From assembly GCF_013140855.1 (NCBI RefSeq), contig NZ_JABBPG010000001.1, forward strand, positions 62,001-126,000: DNA of 64,000 bases, in the 5' to 3' direction. This document shows, piece by piece, positions 62,720 to 64,000 of the stretch; within the stretch, counting starts at the first letter, position 1; every line of letters starts with the position of its first letter. The stretch is from Pseudoalteromonas caenipelagi (GTDB lineage Bacteria; Pseudomonadota; Gammaproteobacteria; Enterobacterales; Alteromonadaceae). The notes beneath the pieces are model-generated. The model worked only from the letters and a program-made list of their open reading frames with translations, did no database searches and was not told the origin of the DNA. The position numbers and the translations under genes are program-made.

Positions 62720-63877
62720 ATGGACTTTAATCTAACCGAAGATCAACAGGCATTCGCCGAAACTGCGTATCAATTTGCAATGAGCGAACTGGCTCCAAAT
62801 GCAGCACTTTGGGACCGCGAACATATTTTTCCAAAAGACGTGATTAAAAAAGCCGGTGAGCTTGGCTTTTGTGGTTTATACACGCCAGAAGAGGCGGGTG
62901 GCCTTGGTTTATCGCGTTTAGACTCAAGTATAATTTTTGAACAGCTATCAATGGGCTGTACGGCAACGACCGCGATGTTGACCATACACAACATGGCAAC
63001 TTGGATGATTGCCAGTTTTGGCACTGACGCGGTAAAAGAAAAGTATATTGACCAACTCGTTATGGGTGAACTGCTCGCGTCATATTGTTTAACTGAGCCA
63101 GGCTCAGGCTCGGATGCAGCATCGCTTAAAACCAAAGCGGTTAAAGAAGGCGATGAGTACGTATTAAACGGCTCAAAAATGTTTATCTCAGGTGCTGGCG
63201 AAACAGACGTACTTGTGGTTATGGCGCGCACTGGCGAAGCAGGTCCAAAAGGGATTTCGGCGTTTGTAGTACCAGCAGATGCTGCTGGCGTTGTATATGG
63301 TAAAGCCGAAGAAAAAATGGGCTGGAACGCACAACCTACACGACTAGTAACACTTGAAAATGTACGTATTCCAGCTGGGCACTTACTTGGTCAAGAAGGC
63401 GAAGGTTTTAAGTTTGCTATGCAGGGCCTAGACGGCGGTCGTATTAATATTGCAACTTGCTCGATTGGTACGGCGCAACAAGCGTTGAATACCGCAAAAC
63501 AGTATATGCAAGAGCGCGAGCAATTTGGTAAGCCACTTGCTGCATTTCAAGCATTGCAGTTTAAAATTGCAGATATGAACACCGAGCTTGTGGCGGCGCG
63601 ACAAATGGTGCGCTTAGCAGCATTTAAATTGGATACCAACGACAGCGAAAAAACCACTTACTGTGCCATGGCAAAACGCTTTGCAACCGATGTGGGCTTT
63701 AAAGTATGTGACGATGCGCTGCAAATTCATGGCGGTTACGGTTACATCAAAGAATACCCGCTAGAGCGTCATGTGCGTGATGTACGCGTACACCAGATTT
63801 TAGAAGGTACTAACGAGATCATGCGTGTGATCATCGCACGCCGTATTTTAGCTGAGGGCGCAGCAAGCGTTTTATAA
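62720..63877 (+). CDS. acyl-CoA dehydrogenase, probably isobutyryl-CoA-specific
   Basis: This 385-aa flavoprotein has SYCLTEPGSGSDAASLKTKA, GSKMFISGAGETDVLVVMAR and the C-terminal catalytic glutamate in HQILEGTNEIMRVI. The C-terminal position of the glutamate separates it from isovaleryl-CoA dehydrogenase. Between mmsA and an enoyl-CoA hydratase it should oxidise isobutyryl-CoA from valine. AAGAGG lies before the ATG. Confidence 0.88.
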   Translation: MDFNLTEDQQAFAETAYQFAMSELAPNAALWDREHIFPKDVIKKAGELGFCGLYTPEEAGGLGLSRLDSSIIFEQLSMGCTATTAMLTIHNMATWMIASFGTDAVKEKYIDQLVMGELLASYCLTEPGSGSDAASLKTKAVKEGDEYVLNGSKMFISGAGETDVLVVMARTGEAGPKGISAFVVPADAAGVVYGKAEEKMGWNAQPTRLVTLENVRIPAGHLLGQEGEGFKFAMQGLDGGRINIATCSIGTAQQALNTAKQYMQEREQFGKPLAAFQALQFKIADMNTELVAARQMVRLAAFKLDTNDSEKTTYCAMAKRFATDVGFKVCDDALQIHGGYGYIKEYPLERHVRDVRVHQILEGTNEIMRVIIARRILAEGAASVL

Positions 63878-63887
63878 GGAGAACATC

Positions 63888-64000
63888 ATGAGTGCACAAT
63901 TAAAACTTGAAAAACAAGGCAACACTGCAGTTATCACCATGAGCAATCCACCTGCAAACACGTGGACGCGCGATACCTTAGTTGGATTAAAAGAGCTCGT
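63888..64000 (+). CDS. enoyl-CoA hydratase, 5' part only
   Basis: The gene starts at ATG 63888, preceded by AAGGAG, ten bases after the dehydrogenase stop. The visible 37 residues (SAQLKLEKQGNTAVITMSNP, then PANTWTRDTL) are the standard opening of a crotonase-fold hydratase. It runs off the window edge. By context it hydrates methacrylyl-CoA in valine breakdown. Confidence 0.75.
   Translation, partial: MSAQLKLEKQGNTAVITMSNPPANTWTRDTLVGLKEL

Overview
The window looks like chromosomal DNA of a marine gammaproteobacterium of the order Alteromonadales, most likely Pseudoalteromonas or a close relative. I infer this from the set and order of genes: cspD-clpS-clpA-infA-bpt-aat-trxB, rluE-mnmA-hflD-purB-roxA, a monomeric NADP isocitrate dehydrogenase, FabY, LiuR-controlled leucine catabolism, a two-subunit DUF969/DUF979 permease, and moderately AT-rich intergenic DNA. 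No rRNA or tRNA gene and no CRISPR array was seen.

Layout. (1) 1-4.2 kb is an accessory patch. It holds a Y1/HUH transposase with matching ends, a 120-bp tandem duplication of its right end, loose copies of its left end, an integron attC-like hairpin between two cassette-like genes (one truncated), a Cys-cluster protein, and a 56-aa peptide gene that looks like a double-glycine natural-product precursor. (2) 4.2-12.4 kb: a membrane-tethered serine hydrolase, an AraC-type regulator divergent from fabY, a periplasmic binding protein broken by one stop codon, and a BCCT transporter. (3) 12.5-24.2 kb: a DnaQ-like exonuclease with a CNB/CBS/DUF294 protein, glutathione-dependent formaldehyde detoxification (frmA-fghA with a LysR regulator), a SulP transporter, and lolCDE. 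(4) 24.3-43.5 kb is mostly housekeeping: ribosome, tRNA and purine genes, a TonB receptor, isocitrate dehydrogenase, a full N-degron set (bpt, aat, clpS, clpA), trxB, pssA and asnB. (5) 43.8-48.1 kb: a 5-oxoproline operon (pxpB-pxpC-DUF969-DUF979-pcp) whose tail carries two unannotated, related 39- and 44-aa peptides with a GGSGG motif. (6) 48.2-51.2 kb: an exported M17 aminopeptidase and an exported MsrA-thioredoxin-fold-MsrB fusion. (7) 51.2-64 kb: leucine degradation (liuRABCDE-scoAB, minus strand) divergent from thiolase and valine-degradation genes (plus strand), with two matching LiuR-type operators between them.

How it fits together. The leucine genes form a route from isovaleryl-CoA to acetyl-CoA: LiuA, LiuBD, LiuC and LiuE give acetoacetate, ScoAB activates it, and the divergent thiolase cleaves it. 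MmsA, an acyl-CoA dehydrogenase and an enoyl-CoA hydratase begin valine breakdown. In the 5-oxoproline operon, Pcp releases pyroglutamate, the DUF969/DUF979 pair probably transports it, and PxpBC hydrolyse it; PxpA is not in the cluster.

The strongest candidates for something undescribed are the peptide pair at 43791-44063 in the 5-oxoproline operon, the orphan GG-leader peptide at 3496-3666, and the integron-cassette and transposase-end patchwork at 1-3 kb. All function statements rest on reading the sequence and recalled family knowledge; no database search was possible.
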